Source: Spirosoma radiotolerans (GTDB taxonomy: Bacteria > Bacteroidota > Bacteroidia > Cytophagales > Spirosomataceae). From it: a stretch of DNA of 64,000 bases. Both the position numbers and the translations under genes were made by a program. Location: the NCBI RefSeq assembly GCF_000974425.1, contig NZ_CP010429.1, forward strand, positions 3,534,001-3,598,000. The letters are read 5' to 3'. Positions 1-8,806 of this stretch are shown piece after piece. The notes under the pieces were generated by a model, which ran no database searches, was not told the DNA's origin, and worked only from the letters and a program-made list of their open reading frames with translations. The stretch's first letter is position 1. Each line of letters starts with the position of its first letter.

Positions 1-308
1 ACCTGTCTTATCTATCAGTTGCCTCTTCAGCTTCTGTGTGCTGATTGACCACTGATCAGGAAAAGTGTAGGTAGCTACAAATTGAATAGCGAGCCGGACT
101 TAATGACGACACCAGCCAGATAGAATTAAACAGATGAAACTTTCGGCTTAAGGTCGCTTACCCCATAATTTTTTGGCTGTATTTTCCAGAAATAATAACT
201 AAAAAGTTGGCAATACTGGAAAAATAAAAAACTACTATGGGTTACTTTCTTTCTTGCAGCGTATTAACAACGTAGAAATCTACTAACCACTTCAATTTCA
301 CCAACGAC
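1..308. other. Gene-free left edge
   Basis: No coding region, RNA gene or clear promoter was recognised here. The stretch is AT-rich just ahead of the small lipoprotein gene, so it probably carries that gene's promoter and leader, but no good TAnnTTTG box was found. An antisense reading frame at 242-559 is a shadow of the lipoprotein's low-complexity sequence. Confidence 0.4.
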
Positions 309-503
309 ATGGCAAAATCTGCTTTTTTCTTTCTGTCAATGATGGCTTTAGCCACGGCTTGTTCCAGCTCAAAAACAGAATCAACCACATCGACAACTGC
401 TGTATCGGACAGCACATCCATGATGAGCGATTCAACACAAACGATGACCGACTCTACATCGACAATGACGAGCGACACAACCAAGAAAGACTCCATCAAG
501 TAG
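309..503 (+). CDS. Small Ser/Thr/Asp-rich lipoprotein
   Basis: Encodes 64 residues. The N-terminus is a lipoprotein signal peptide: Lys3, a hydrophobic stretch, then the lipobox LATAC with Cys18 as the predicted lipid-bearing residue. The mature part is low-complexity, built of degenerate repeats of Asp-Ser-Thr-x-x-Met type, and ends in a lysine-rich tail, so it is probably disordered on the outer or inner membrane surface. No enzymatic domain is visible and no function can be assigned. It is a lone gene that runs straight into a 33-bp inverted repeat starting one base after its stop codon. Short lipoproteins of this composition are common and unnamed in Cytophagales; the lipobox makes it likely to be real. 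Confidence 0.7.
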   Translation: MAKSAFFFLSMMALATACSSSKTESTTSTTAVSDSTSMMSDSTQTMTDSTSTMTSDTTKKDSIK

Positions 504-504
504 T

Positions 505-578
505 CTTCTTTCGTACCCGTATAATGACAAAGACCCTCATCACTAAGGGTCTTTGTCATTATACGGGTACGAAAGAAG
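505..578. terminator. Perfect 33-bp inverted repeat between convergent genes
   Basis: Arms 505-537 and 546-578 are exact reverse complements with an 8-base loop. The element fills the gap between the convergent lipoprotein stop (503) and the phosphogluconolactonase stop (579-581), and a T-run follows on the plus side (581-588). It most likely terminates transcription in both directions. The arms are much longer than an ordinary intrinsic terminator stem. Confidence 0.75.
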
Positions 579-1304
579 TTATTTTTTTAGAAGAGCAGCC
601 GCTTTCTCATCGACTAGCCAGACCAGTTCACCATCGGCAGGCTTGATCACCTGCGACGGATATTTATCCGGATTATAGTTTCCTTCAAGTACTTCTTTCA
701 GTGGTTCCGCTTTTTTAGGACCGGCGACTAAAAACGCAACACAGGAAGCCCGATTCACAACGGGTGCCGTGAGTGTCAATCGGTACATGTCCTGTTGAGT
801 CAGAAAATAAGCGTTGGTCCAGGCAGTTGTTTCATGTACGACCTCAGTGCCTGGGAACAACGAAAGTGTATGCCCATCGTCGCCCATGCCTAGCAGGACA
901 AGGTCGAAAGTAGGTCCGGTATCGCCGAAATATTCATGTAGAATTCGATCATAATCGGCGGCAGCAGCTTCGGGCTCGAGATCCGTTCGCCAGACGTGTA
1001 TCTGCTCTTCGGGGGTGTAAACGTGCCCTAGCAGGGTATCATAAGCCATACCTGCATTGCTTTGCTCATCGTCGATGGGCACATAGCGCTCATCGCCCCA
1101 GAAAACATGAAGTTGAAGCCACGGGATCTGATCAACGTAAGGGGCCTTTGCCAATAACTCATGCAACGCTTTAGGCGTACTTCCCCCCGACAGGGCAATC
1201 GTGAAACGATCCTGAGTTTTGAGAACCTCCTTAATGCGTTTGGTAATAAAGTCAGCAGCGGCTTTGGCCAGATCTGCCGGGTTCTTTTTGATAATGAGTT
1301 GCAT
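579..1304 (-). CDS. pgl: 6-phosphogluconolactonase
   Basis: Hydrolyses 6-phosphogluconolactone to 6-phosphogluconate, the second step of the oxidative pentose-phosphate pathway, in the cytosol. The 241-residue length fits the DevB/SOL-type family. Visible motifs are the phosphate-binding SGGSTP at residues 39-44 and GMGDDGHT near residue 150, both hallmarks of the glucosamine-6-phosphate-isomerase-like fold. An upstream in-frame start at 1334 would add ten residues unlike the family, so the ATG at 1304 was chosen. It lies downstream of the cupin gene and of zwf on the same strand, so two consecutive pathway enzymes are probably co-transcribed. It ends against the 33-bp inverted repeat. Confidence 0.93.
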   Translation of the reverse strand: MQLIIKKNPADLAKAAADFITKRIKEVLKTQDRFTIALSGGSTPKALHELLAKAPYVDQIPWLQLHVFWGDERYVPIDDEQSNAGMAYDTLLGHVYTPEEQIHVWRTDLEPEAAAADYDRILHEYFGDTGPTFDLVLLGMGDDGHTLSLFPGTEVVHETTAWTNAYFLTQQDMYRLTLTAPVVNRASCVAFLVAGPKKAEPLKEVLEGNYNPDKYPSQVIKPADGELVWLVDEKAAALLKK

Positions 1305-1348
1305 AACAGACAGTTCAGCTCTCGCTCCCAACACTGAGCGAGTGGTTG

Positions 1349-1687
1349 TTAAACAAAATCTTCGCGCATGGGCGTAAACACATCGACCAGCACACCAGCC
1401 TCTTCACAAACGGCTCCGTGCCAGACGTTTGGTGGAATGTAATAGGCGTCTCCTGCCCGCACAATTCGCGTTTCATCTCCAATCGAGATGGTAAACACAC
1501 CACTGTCCACGTAGCTCATCTGGGTGTGTACATGGCTGTGCGCTGCACCAATCCCTCCCGCTTCAAACGCCACTTTGACCATCATCAGGTTAGCATCGTA
1601 GGTCATGATTTTACGCTTCACGCCCTCGGCTACCGTTTCCCACGGTAAGCGTTGGTCATCGACAAACAGAGTAGCGAGTTGGGACAT
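1349..1687 (-). CDS. Cupin domain protein (KdgF-like)
   Basis: A 112-residue single-domain cupin. The two cupin motifs are visible: the metal-binding set around HSHVHTQMSYV (two His, Gln) near residues 51-61, and the second motif ending in PPNVWHGA near residue 88. Small cupins of this shape include KdgF, which opens unsaturated uronates, but nothing around the gene points to pectin or alginate breakdown, so the substrate is unknown. It sits between zwf and pgl on the same strand, about 45 bp upstream of pgl, which suggests co-transcription with sugar-phosphate genes. The ATG at 1687 is the natural start. Confidence 0.8.
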   Translation of the reverse strand: MSQLATLFVDDQRLPWETVAEGVKRKIMTYDANLMMVKVAFEAGGIGAAHSHVHTQMSYVDSGVFTISIGDETRIVRAGDAYYIPPNVWHGAVCEEAGVLVDVFTPMREDFV

Positions 1688-1727
1688 GGTTTACGGTACT
1701 TGGTTTGTGGTATTCGGTTTGTGGTTT

Positions 1728-1927
1728 CTCCGTGGCCTGTGTCCTCACGGGCCACTCATGCGTCAGCCTGCTTACCTACCGGACAGGTAGCCCGTGGAGA
1801 CACGGGCCACGGAGAGGTTGGGGCCTATGCTGTGGTTTGTCGTTTACGGTTGTTTACAGTTGACTTTCTCCGTGGCTTGTGTTCTCACGAGCCACACATG
1901 CGTCAGCCAACCGTAAACCACAAACCA
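1728..1927. repeat. Nested palindromic repeats between cupin gene and zwf
   Basis: Two direct copies of a 41-bp unit lie at 1728-1768 and 1868-1908 with about five differences. The first unit also pairs as an inverted repeat with 1797-1814. A second inverted pair joins about 1832-1851 with 1909-1927. Each unit holds its own small palindrome with core GTGTCCTCACGG. The same core recurs at 32321-32332, so this looks like a dispersed REP- or MITE-like family. No coding region is present. Confidence 0.7.
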
Positions 1928-1934
1928 TCAACGT

Positions 1935-3434
1935 CTATTTCATCATCCACTGAAAACCATCTTTCTCGACCAGTTGCTGAGCCGCGTCGGGCCCCCAGGA
2001 ACCGGGTTCATAATTTGGGAAATCGACAGTGTCGGATTCCCAGGCTTCCAGAATTGGGGTAACCACTTTCCAGGCGGCTTCAACCTGATCGGCCCGCATG
2101 AATAGCGTAGCATCACCGGTCATGACATCCAGTAAAAGTGTTTCGTAGGCTTCCGGCTCCTGTTCTTTGTAGGCTTCCTTGTAGCTGAACACCATTTCTA
2201 CGGGGTCGATAGCGAGGGTTTGCCCTGGCCGCTTGGCCTGGAACCGCAGCCGAATGTCCATAGCCGGTTGAATCCCGATCGTCAATTGGTTCGAAGACCA
2301 ATTTTCGGTGGCTTCATCAGGGAAAGCGTAGTTGGGAGCCGGTTTGAACTGGATATTGATAACCGTTGCTTTTTCGGGAAGCGACTTGCCAGTGCGCAGG
2401 TAAAACGGCACATCTTCCCACCGCCAGTTGTCGACAAATAATTTGACAGCGGCAAACGTTTCGGTTTTTGAATCGGGCTGAACGCCTTCCTCCTCGCGGT
2501 AGCCGGGAATAGCTTTGCCGTTTTTCTGACCAGGGCCATACTGTCCGCGAACGGCCACATCCTTCACTTGTTCGGGCTTGATCCGGCGGATGGCGTTCAA
2601 CACATCCACTTTTTTGTTACGAACCTCGTTAGCATCGAACGATATAGGGGCTTCGGTAGCCACCATACAGAGCATCTGAAGCAGGTGATTCTGAATCATA
2701 TCGCGCAGGGCACCAGATCCTTCATAATAGCCGCCCCGTCCTTCGAGACCTACCGTCTCCGAAGCAGTAATTTGTACATATTCAACATAACGCCGGTTCC
2801 AGATTGGCTCAAATAGCGAGTTGGCAAAGCGGAGGGCCAGAATATTTTGCACCGTTTCTTTCCCTAAATAGTGGTCGATCCGATAAATCTGCTCTTCGGC
2901 AAAGAGGCCACCCAACAGGGCATTCAGTTCCTGCGCCGTTTTGAGGTCATGCCCGAATGGTTTTTCAACGACAATTCGAACACGCGATTTATCACAACAG
3001 AGTTCGAGTTTACCCAGGTTGGTTGCAATACCGGGCACCAGTTGGGGCGCTACCGCCAGATAAAAAACAATATTGGCCGGGCCGCCCCATTCGCCTTCTT
3101 TTGCGGCTACAAAGTCACTAAGTTTCGAGTACGCACCCGCATCGCCCGCATCCATTTGCAGGTACGAGATGGCCGTTGAAAACGACTTCCACGTAGCCTC
3201 CAGGTCGTCTTTTCGGCGGGAGAACGATTGTACTCCTTCCAGGAGCCGCTCCCGAAACGACTCGTCAGTATACTCGCTCCTACCCAATCCAACCACGGCA
3301 AATTGGTCCGATAAGTAGTTATCAAGATACAAGTTGTACAGGGCGGGGGTCAATTTACGGAGATTCAAATCTCCGCTGCCACCAAAGATAAATAAGATCG
3401 TTGCCGATGGGCGCTGATTAGTAGCTGGAATCAT
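1935..3434 (-). CDS. zwf: Glucose-6-phosphate 1-dehydrogenase
   Basis: Oxidises glucose 6-phosphate to 6-phosphogluconolactone with NAD(P)+, the entry step of the oxidative pentose-phosphate pathway. The protein is 499 residues, normal for the family. The nucleotide-binding FGGSGDL lies at residues 17-23, the substrate-loop EKPFGHDL at 157-164, and the signature RIDHYLGKE with the catalytic His at 185-193. It is the first gene of a minus-strand set zwf - cupin - pgl and is divergent from rpiB, with 129 bp between the starts that must hold both promoters. A repeat-rich 250-bp spacer lies between it and the cupin gene, so co-transcription across it is uncertain. Confidence 0.96.
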   Translation of the reverse strand: MIPATNQRPSATILFIFGGSGDLNLRKLTPALYNLYLDNYLSDQFAVVGLGRSEYTDESFRERLLEGVQSFSRRKDDLEATWKSFSTAISYLQMDAGDAGAYSKLSDFVAAKEGEWGGPANIVFYLAVAPQLVPGIATNLGKLELCCDKSRVRIVVEKPFGHDLKTAQELNALLGGLFAEEQIYRIDHYLGKETVQNILALRFANSLFEPIWNRRYVEYVQITASETVGLEGRGGYYEGSGALRDMIQNHLLQMLCMVATEAPISFDANEVRNKKVDVLNAIRRIKPEQVKDVAVRGQYGPGQKNGKAIPGYREEEGVQPDSKTETFAAVKLFVDNWRWEDVPFYLRTGKSLPEKATVINIQFKPAPNYAFPDEATENWSSNQLTIGIQPAMDIRLRFQAKRPGQTLAIDPVEMVFSYKEAYKEQEPEAYETLLLDVMTGDATLFMRADQVEAAWKVVTPILEAWESDTVDFPNYEPGSWGPDAAQQLVEKDGFQWMMK

Positions 3435-3526
3435 AGTCGATTGTATTGACGGGCTGCAAATTACCGCCAGTCTGTTTTCCGAACAAGTTTACTCAGTTAA
3501 GGTTTCATCTTAGCACATGATTCTGC

Positions 3527-3534
3527 TACTTTTG
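3527..3534 (+). promoter_or_regulatory. TAnnTTTG -7 box ahead of rpiB
   Basis: TACTTTTG matches the Bacteroidota -7 consensus TAnnTTTG and places the transcription start about 20-25 bases before the rpiB ATG. No convincing -33 TTG was found, so the call rests on the -7 box and position. Confidence 0.5.
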
Positions 3535-3563
3535 GCTGTTGTTTTAATTCCTACTGTTTACAT

Positions 3564-3995
3564 ATGAAAATTGCCATAGGCTCCGATCACGCTGGTTTCC
3601 GCTACAAAGAAGCGATCAGACAATTCCTCACCGGTCTGGGACACGAGGTTATTGATAAGGGCACGTATGCCGAAACACCCTCGGTCGATTACCCACTTTT
3701 CATTCGGCCCGTTGCCGAAGCCGTTGCTGCGGGCGCAGTGGAGCGGGGGGTTGTGCTGGGCGGTTCAGGCAACGGAGAAGCGATCATGGCCAACCGCATC
3801 AAAGGCGTGCGCTGCGGCCTGTGCTGGAACGAAGAGTCGGCTCGTTTGTGCCGCCAGCATAACGACGCCAATGTTATATCAATCGGCGAACGGATGATGA
3901 GCGAAGAAACAGCCCTCAACCTGGTTAAAATCTGGCTCGACACACCCTTTGAAGGTGGTCGGCACCTGGCCCGCATTCAGGAGCTTGACCAGTAA
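3564..3995 (+). CDS. rpiB: Ribose-5-phosphate isomerase B
   Basis: Interconverts ribose 5-phosphate and ribulose 5-phosphate in the non-oxidative pentose-phosphate pathway. The 143-residue protein starts with the family signature GSDHAGF at residues 6-12. The active-site loop reads GGSGNGE near residue 70, in place of the C-G-T-G loop that carries the catalytic Cys in the E. coli enzyme; the mycobacterial-type RpiB has this same GGSGNGE form and uses the Glu as base. The gene is divergent from zwf and is followed 11 bp later by an ABC exporter gene. The pairing with zwf and pgl supports the pathway role. Confidence 0.92.
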   Translation: MKIAIGSDHAGFRYKEAIRQFLTGLGHEVIDKGTYAETPSVDYPLFIRPVAEAVAAGAVERGVVLGGSGNGEAIMANRIKGVRCGLCWNEESARLCRQHNDANVISIGERMMSEETALNLVKIWLDTPFEGGRHLARIQELDQ

Positions 3996-4006
3996 TTGAT
4001 TCGACC

Positions 4007-5773
4007 ATGCTCATACTCTGGAACTACCTGAAACCGTATCGCTGGCTGGCGGTGCTGGCATTAGCCCTGGCAGGTATTGCTCAGATATTGGCCTTGGTCG
4101 ACCCCATTATTTTTGGCAAGCTTATCGATCAGTATGCAACCAATCCCGGCAAAAAAACCGATTCAGAGAAGATCAACGGGGTGTTGTTCCTGCTGGGAAT
4201 CGCCGTTGGGGTGGCTGTTCTGTCCAACATAACCAAGGCCTTTCAGGAATATACCACGCGGCTGGTTGTTCAGAAATTTGGCACCGATATTTTTAACGAT
4301 GGGCTGAAACAAACCCTTCGACTCTCCTATCAGGAGTTTGGCGATCAGAGCAGTGGAGCTACGCTATCCATTCTGCAAAAAGTCCGTACCGACACCGAGA
4401 AGTTCATTAATGCCTTCGTGAACATCCTGTTTTCGTCGCTGGTCGGCATTGGATTTCTTATTTGGTATGCCGTCACGAAACACTGGGCGCTCGTTCCGGT
4501 GTTTCTGATCGGCGTGTTGCTACTAGGTGGGCTGACAGGTTTGCTCAGTACCCAGATTAAGACTACGCAACGGTCGATCAACCGCGAAACGGCGTTGTTA
4601 TCGGGCGTCATTACCGAGTCACTCCGCAATATCGAACTGATCAAAAGCCTGGGGCTAACGTTTCCGGAAATCAGACGATTGAAAATCCAGACCGGGCGAA
4701 TCTTCGATCTGGAAATGTTTAAGGTAAAACGGGTTCGGTTGCTCTCGTTCTGGCAAAGTACAACCCTGAATATCCTCAAACAATCTGTCTTGTTCACGCT
4801 GCTCTGGCTTATTTTCCGCCATGTGTTGAGCACTGGCGAGTTGATTTCCATGCAGTTTATTTCGGTCGCCATTTTCAACCCGCTCCAGGAGTTGGGCAAT
4901 ATCATTCTGGCGTATCGCGAAGCCGAAGCGGGCTTGCATAGTTTCGACAAACTGATGCAGAAACCCATCGAACGAAATCCGGAATCCCCCGTCGTCGTCG
5001 GGCCATTGGAGCGATTGCGCTTCGACGACGTCGTGTTTCGCCACAATGGCGCTGCTCAGAATGCAATCGATGGCGTTTCCTTCGAAGCTAAACTAGGTGA
5101 TACCATTGCCTTTGTCGGGCCGTCCGGGTCCGGGAAGTCTACAATGGTTAAGCTGCTGGTTGGGCTTTACCGGCCCGTTGGTGGGGAAATCTATTACAAT
5201 GACATTTCCACTAAAGACATCCGGTTTAATCCGATGCGTCGGCAAATCGGCTTTGTTACGCAGGATACGCACCTGTTTGCTGGCACCATCCGCGAAAATC
5301 TACTCTTTGTCAAGCCCGATGCAACTGAAGCTGAAATGCTCGATGCGCTCGATAAAGCGGCCTGCGATCACCTGCTGGCTCGCTCGGCCAACGGGCTCGA
5401 CACACAAATTGGCGAGGGAGGCCTCAAAATGTCGGGGGGCGAAAAACAGCGGTTATCCATTGCTCGGGCGCTGGTCCGGCATCCACGCCTGCTGATTTTC
5501 GATGAAGCCACGTCGGCGCTCGATTCGCTGACTGAAGAAGAAATTACCGATACGGTTCGGAGTGTGTCGGCTCTGAATGAGCAGATCACCATCCTGATTG
5601 CTCACCGGCTGTCGACCATCCTGCACGCCAATACCATCTTTGTGCTGGAGAAGGGCAAAATTGTTGAAATGGGCAGTCACGATGCATTGGTTGCCCAAAA
5701 AGGCCTATATTATGCCATGTGGCGGCAGCAAATCGGTGAGCGCCGAACAAGCCTGACGTCAATTGGCCAGTAA
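4007..5773 (+). CDS. ABC exporter, fused permease and ATPase
   Basis: A 588-residue half-transporter of the MsbA/lipid-and-drug exporter type that should work as a homodimer in the inner membrane. Residues about 1-300 hold the six-helix type I exporter domain. The nucleotide-binding domain follows, with Walker A GPSGSGKS near residue 370, signature MSGGEKQRLS, Walker B LLIFDEATSALD and H-loop IAHRLST. All catalytic motifs are intact. It starts 11 bp after rpiB and may be co-transcribed with it. The substrate cannot be read from sequence; lipids or a hydrophobic drug are the usual guesses for this group. Confidence 0.9.
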   Translation: MLILWNYLKPYRWLAVLALALAGIAQILALVDPIIFGKLIDQYATNPGKKTDSEKINGVLFLLGIAVGVAVLSNITKAFQEYTTRLVVQKFGTDIFNDGLKQTLRLSYQEFGDQSSGATLSILQKVRTDTEKFINAFVNILFSSLVGIGFLIWYAVTKHWALVPVFLIGVLLLGGLTGLLSTQIKTTQRSINRETALLSGVITESLRNIELIKSLGLTFPEIRRLKIQTGRIFDLEMFKVKRVRLLSFWQSTTLNILKQSVLFTLLWLIFRHVLSTGELISMQFISVAIFNPLQELGNIILAYREAEAGLHSFDKLMQKPIERNPESPVVVGPLERLRFDDVVFRHNGAAQNAIDGVSFEAKLGDTIAFVGPSGSGKSTMVKLLVGLYRPVGGEIYYNDISTKDIRFNPMRRQIGFVTQDTHLFAGTIRENLLFVKPDATEAEMLDALDKAACDHLLARSANGLDTQIGEGGLKMSGGEKQRLSIARALVRHPRLLIFDEATSALDSLTEEEITDTVRSVSALNEQITILIAHRLSTILHANTIFVLEKGKIVEMGSHDALVAQKGLYYAMWRQQIGERRTSLTSIGQ

Positions 5774-5884
5774 TTCCTGCGTAGTTTAGCAGCATAGAGC
5801 ATTGACACGAAACCGGCTCGGGTTGCCGGTGATGCCAGCGTCATCGGGGCACGGCTTTTGCCAATACCGTATAGGAGTTTCTTT

Positions 5885-8020
5885 ATGAACAAGCGTGGTC
5901 GGCAGGTCAGCTATTTTTTGTCCAGCCAATATTTTTCTGATGGGTTACGCATAACGCTGTCCATTCTGCTGCCTTCTTTACTGCTTGCTCAGTTCGGACA
6001 GCTCCAGGCAGGCATGGCTATGTCGCTGGGAGCCTTGAATGTAAGCCTGAGCGATGCTCCCGGTCCGGTTATGCACCGACGCAACGGAATGGCTATCAGT
6101 GCCTTGATCAGTTTCTCCGTAACGTTCATAACGGGTTTCGCCCGAATGCACCCTTACGTGTTAGGCCTTGAGATCTTGCTGTTCAGTTTTTTCTTTTCCA
6201 TGTTTGCCATCTACGGCAGCCGCGCTACGTCTGTCGGGACGGCGGCCTTGCTCATTATGATCCTGATGATCGACCGGCCACTCGATGCGCGGGGTGTCGT
6301 ACATGAGAGTACGTTAGTGCTGGCCGGCAGCGTCTGGTACAGTACCATCAGTTTGATAGCATCCCGGCTGCAACCCTACCGGCTGGCGCAGCAGGCACTG
6401 GGTCAATGTATTCATGAGATCGCCAAACTGATGGCTATCAAAGCGGACTTTTACGATACCAGCACCCAACTGGACGACAATTACCGCCGGTTGATTGCCC
6501 AGCAGGTCGATGTGAGCGAAAAACAGGATGCCGTGCGGGAAGTGCTGTTTAAAAGTCGACGTATTGTTACGGAATCCACGCGAACCGGCCGGTTGTTGCT
6601 CCTGACGTTTGTGGACGTAGTCGATCTGTACGAGCAAATCATCGCGATGTATTATGATTATTCTGACATTCGCGAACGATTCGGGAAGTCGGGGGTGCTG
6701 GATGAGATTTCCCGCTCCATTCGGCGGTTGTCGGTAGAACTTGACCACATCGGCTTAGCCATCCAGTTACCGGTACCATTCCATAGGCCCGTAAATAACA
6801 TGGCTGATCTGGAGAACCTGAAACGCAGCATCGACGTCATCAGCGATCAGGATGGCAGTACATTAGTCCTCAAAAAAGTGCTGGTCAGCTTACGAACGAT
6901 CAGCCAGCGGGTCAGTACATTACAAAAAAACCTGGCATCTACTAAACTGAATCCGGTCGACAACGAGGCTATGGAATATGGCCGGTTTGTGTCTCATCAG
7001 GAAATCGACCTGAAGTCGTTTCTGGACAATCTGACGCTCAGTTCGTTAACGTTCCGCTATTCGATACGAGTAGCCATAGCCATGCTGCTGGGATTTATCA
7101 TCACCAAGCTCCTGCCTTACGGGCACCATAGTTACTGGGTGCTGCTGACGATTTCGGTGATCCTGAAACCCGCGTTTAGCCTGACCAAGCAACGAAATAT
7201 TCAACGCATCAGCGGCACACTGGCCGGGGGCATTCTTGGTGTGCTTGTGTTAACCTATTTCCCCAACAAAAACGTACAGTTTGGCTTTATGGTCCTGTTT
7301 ATGCTGGGTACCTACAGCGCCCAGCGTATCAACTACATCGTTATGGTAATTTGCGTAACGCCCTTTGTGCTGATCCTCTTTAGCTTTCTGGGCGTTAGCT
7401 ATTTAGGCGTTGCCGAAGAGCGTTTTTTCGATACATTGCTGGGGGGCGTTATTGCTTTGGTAGCCGGGTATGCGTTTTTCCCACAATGGGAGTCCGATCA
7501 GTTAATCAAACCCATGAAAGCCATTCTGCACGCTAACATTCGGTATTTACAGCTTCTGCTCGATAGTCTTTCGGGTGGAAAAATTGATTTGGTCGAGTAC
7601 AAGCTGGCCCGAAAAGAAGTGTACGTAACCTCGGCGAACTTGTCGGCAGCTTTCGAACGGATGCTGTCTGAACCGAAACATAAACAGCGAAATGAGAAAC
7701 TTATTTACGAATTTGTTGTCCTGAATCACATTCTGTCGGCAAACATCGCCACGATCACGTCTGCTCAACTGACGGCCCAGCCTATGGTTTATCCAACCTC
7801 ATTGGTACGACCGGTCAAACGGGCTCTCTTTACGTTGACGGAAAGCCTCCGTCGGTTAGGGGCAACAGCCGAAAAACCGGTTCAGGATACCACAGGAGTT
7901 ACATCCGTTTCTTTACCAGTTGCAGACAATCCAGCTGACCCACTCTTGAGTGATCAGCTAGCGTTTATTCAACAGGTCAGCAGTGATATCGGGAAACTGG
8001 TGGAGCGGGTAGACAAATAA
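5885..8020 (+). CDS. FUSC-family inner-membrane protein (YccS/YhfK-like)
   Basis: A 711-residue membrane protein with two blocks of transmembrane helices, near the N-terminus (residues about 20-170) and again at about 390-520, separated and followed by soluble helical regions. This duplicated layout is typical of the fusaric-acid-resistance/YccS family, thought to form efflux or transport complexes. The ATG at 5885 has GGAG seven to ten bases ahead and was preferred over an in-frame TTG at 5858. It follows the ABC exporter by 110 bp. A hairpin at 8022-8053 ends the unit. The substrate is unknown. Confidence 0.85.
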   Translation: MNKRGRQVSYFLSSQYFSDGLRITLSILLPSLLLAQFGQLQAGMAMSLGALNVSLSDAPGPVMHRRNGMAISALISFSVTFITGFARMHPYVLGLEILLFSFFFSMFAIYGSRATSVGTAALLIMILMIDRPLDARGVVHESTLVLAGSVWYSTISLIASRLQPYRLAQQALGQCIHEIAKLMAIKADFYDTSTQLDDNYRRLIAQQVDVSEKQDAVREVLFKSRRIVTESTRTGRLLLLTFVDVVDLYEQIIAMYYDYSDIRERFGKSGVLDEISRSIRRLSVELDHIGLAIQLPVPFHRPVNNMADLENLKRSIDVISDQDGSTLVLKKVLVSLRTISQRVSTLQKNLASTKLNPVDNEAMEYGRFVSHQEIDLKSFLDNLTLSSLTFRYSIRVAIAMLLGFIITKLLPYGHHSYWVLLTISVILKPAFSLTKQRNIQRISGTLAGGILGVLVLTYFPNKNVQFGFMVLFMLGTYSAQRINYIVMVICVTPFVLILFSFLGVSYLGVAEERFFDTLLGGVIALVAGYAFFPQWESDQLIKPMKAILHANIRYLQLLLDSLSGGKIDLVEYKLARKEVYVTSANLSAAFERMLSEPKHKQRNEKLIYEFVVLNHILSANIATITSAQLTAQPMVYPTSLVRPVKRALFTLTESLRRLGATAEKPVQDTTGVTSVSLPVADNPADPLLSDQLAFIQQVSSDIGKLVERVDK

Positions 8021-8021
8021 A

Positions 8022-8053
8022 AAAGTCCCCAATAGATTGACTATGGGGACTTT
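8022..8053 (+). terminator. Terminator after FUSC gene
   Basis: A 10-bp perfect stem (8022-8031 with 8044-8053) begins two bases after the stop codon of the FUSC gene. A-rich bases precede the stem and only a short T-run follows, so it could act on either strand, but the only gene end here is on the plus strand. Confidence 0.65.
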
Positions 8054-8184
8054 CTCGGCTTGTTGTAAGTAAAACGGTGTTAGCGCTCGATTTGTTCCGG
8101 TATAGAAAAACTGTCTAGTAGTTTTTCATTTTAAACAGTAACTTTTTTTCTTAATTCTTTTTATTGCATTTAAGCGTTAAAAAC

Positions 8185-8802
8185 ATGCCTTATTTAGTTC
8201 TTGACCTCGAAATGACGGGACCCGAGCCTGATTACAACGAGATTATTCAGATTGGTGCTGTCCTGTTCGATGACAACTGGATTGAGAAAGGCACTTACCT
8301 CACAAACGTGTATCCTGAAAATAAGGAAGCATTTTCGTCTTCTTCTGAGCAGATTCATAACCTATCGCTGGCTGAGCTGGAAGACGCGCCTATGATCTAT
8401 GATGTGCTGCCTGAACTGGAAGAGTGGATCTGTACGCAACTTGGCCTTCGCGTACCCAAAGGGCAACTGGACCGAACCCCATTCTTACGCGACGTGATTA
8501 TCTGCGGGCAAAGTGTAATAAACGACATCAATTTTCTCAAGGAAGCGTATCGCTACGAGAAACTGAAATGGCCTTACTCCCGGGTGCTGCTCGATTTGCA
8601 TACGCTGGCTTATTTTACCTTCCGGGTCTTGAAAGCAAACGGCCAAAAAGTACCCGATCGTCTGAGTCTTACGGCGATTGCCGGTTACTTTGGGTTTACC
8701 CGTGAAGACGGCTTTCACAATGCCCTGGAAGACGCCGTACTTACGGCCAAATGCCTGAAAAAAGTCTTTAAACTGGCCGATGAGATGAAATTAATAGCCT
8801 AA
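8185..8802 (+). CDS. DEDDh 3'-5' exonuclease
   Basis: A 205-residue protein of the RNase T / DNA polymerase III epsilon exonuclease superfamily. The first motif DLEMTG supplies Asp7 and Glu9, a middle Asp lies in VINDINFL, and the last motif is FHNALEDAV with the His and Asp of the DEDDh subclass. It should cut single nucleotides from the 3' end of DNA or RNA with two metal ions. It is not obviously the replicative epsilon subunit; it is closer in size to stand-alone nucleases such as RNase T. The ATG at 8185 is preferred to a TTG at 8164. It is followed four bases later by an AraC-type gene. Confidence 0.82.
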   Translation: MPYLVLDLEMTGPEPDYNEIIQIGAVLFDDNWIEKGTYLTNVYPENKEAFSSSSEQIHNLSLAELEDAPMIYDVLPELEEWICTQLGLRVPKGQLDRTPFLRDVIICGQSVINDINFLKEAYRYEKLKWPYSRVLLDLHTLAYFTFRVLKANGQKVPDRLSLTAIAGYFGFTREDGFHNALEDAVLTAKCLKKVFKLADEMKLIA

Positions 8803-8806
8803 CAGC

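Noticed and set aside
242..559. Antisense 105-residue frame over the small lipoprotein gene
   Set aside because: It mirrors the low-complexity lipoprotein codons and runs into the inverted repeat; the plus-strand frame has a clear lipobox.
1728..1927. CRISPR array
   Set aside because: Only two direct units about 100 bp apart, with internal palindromes and no regular spacers or cas genes.
4345..5046. Minus-strand 233-residue frame over the ABC exporter gene
   Set aside because: Shadow of a gene with complete ATPase motifs.
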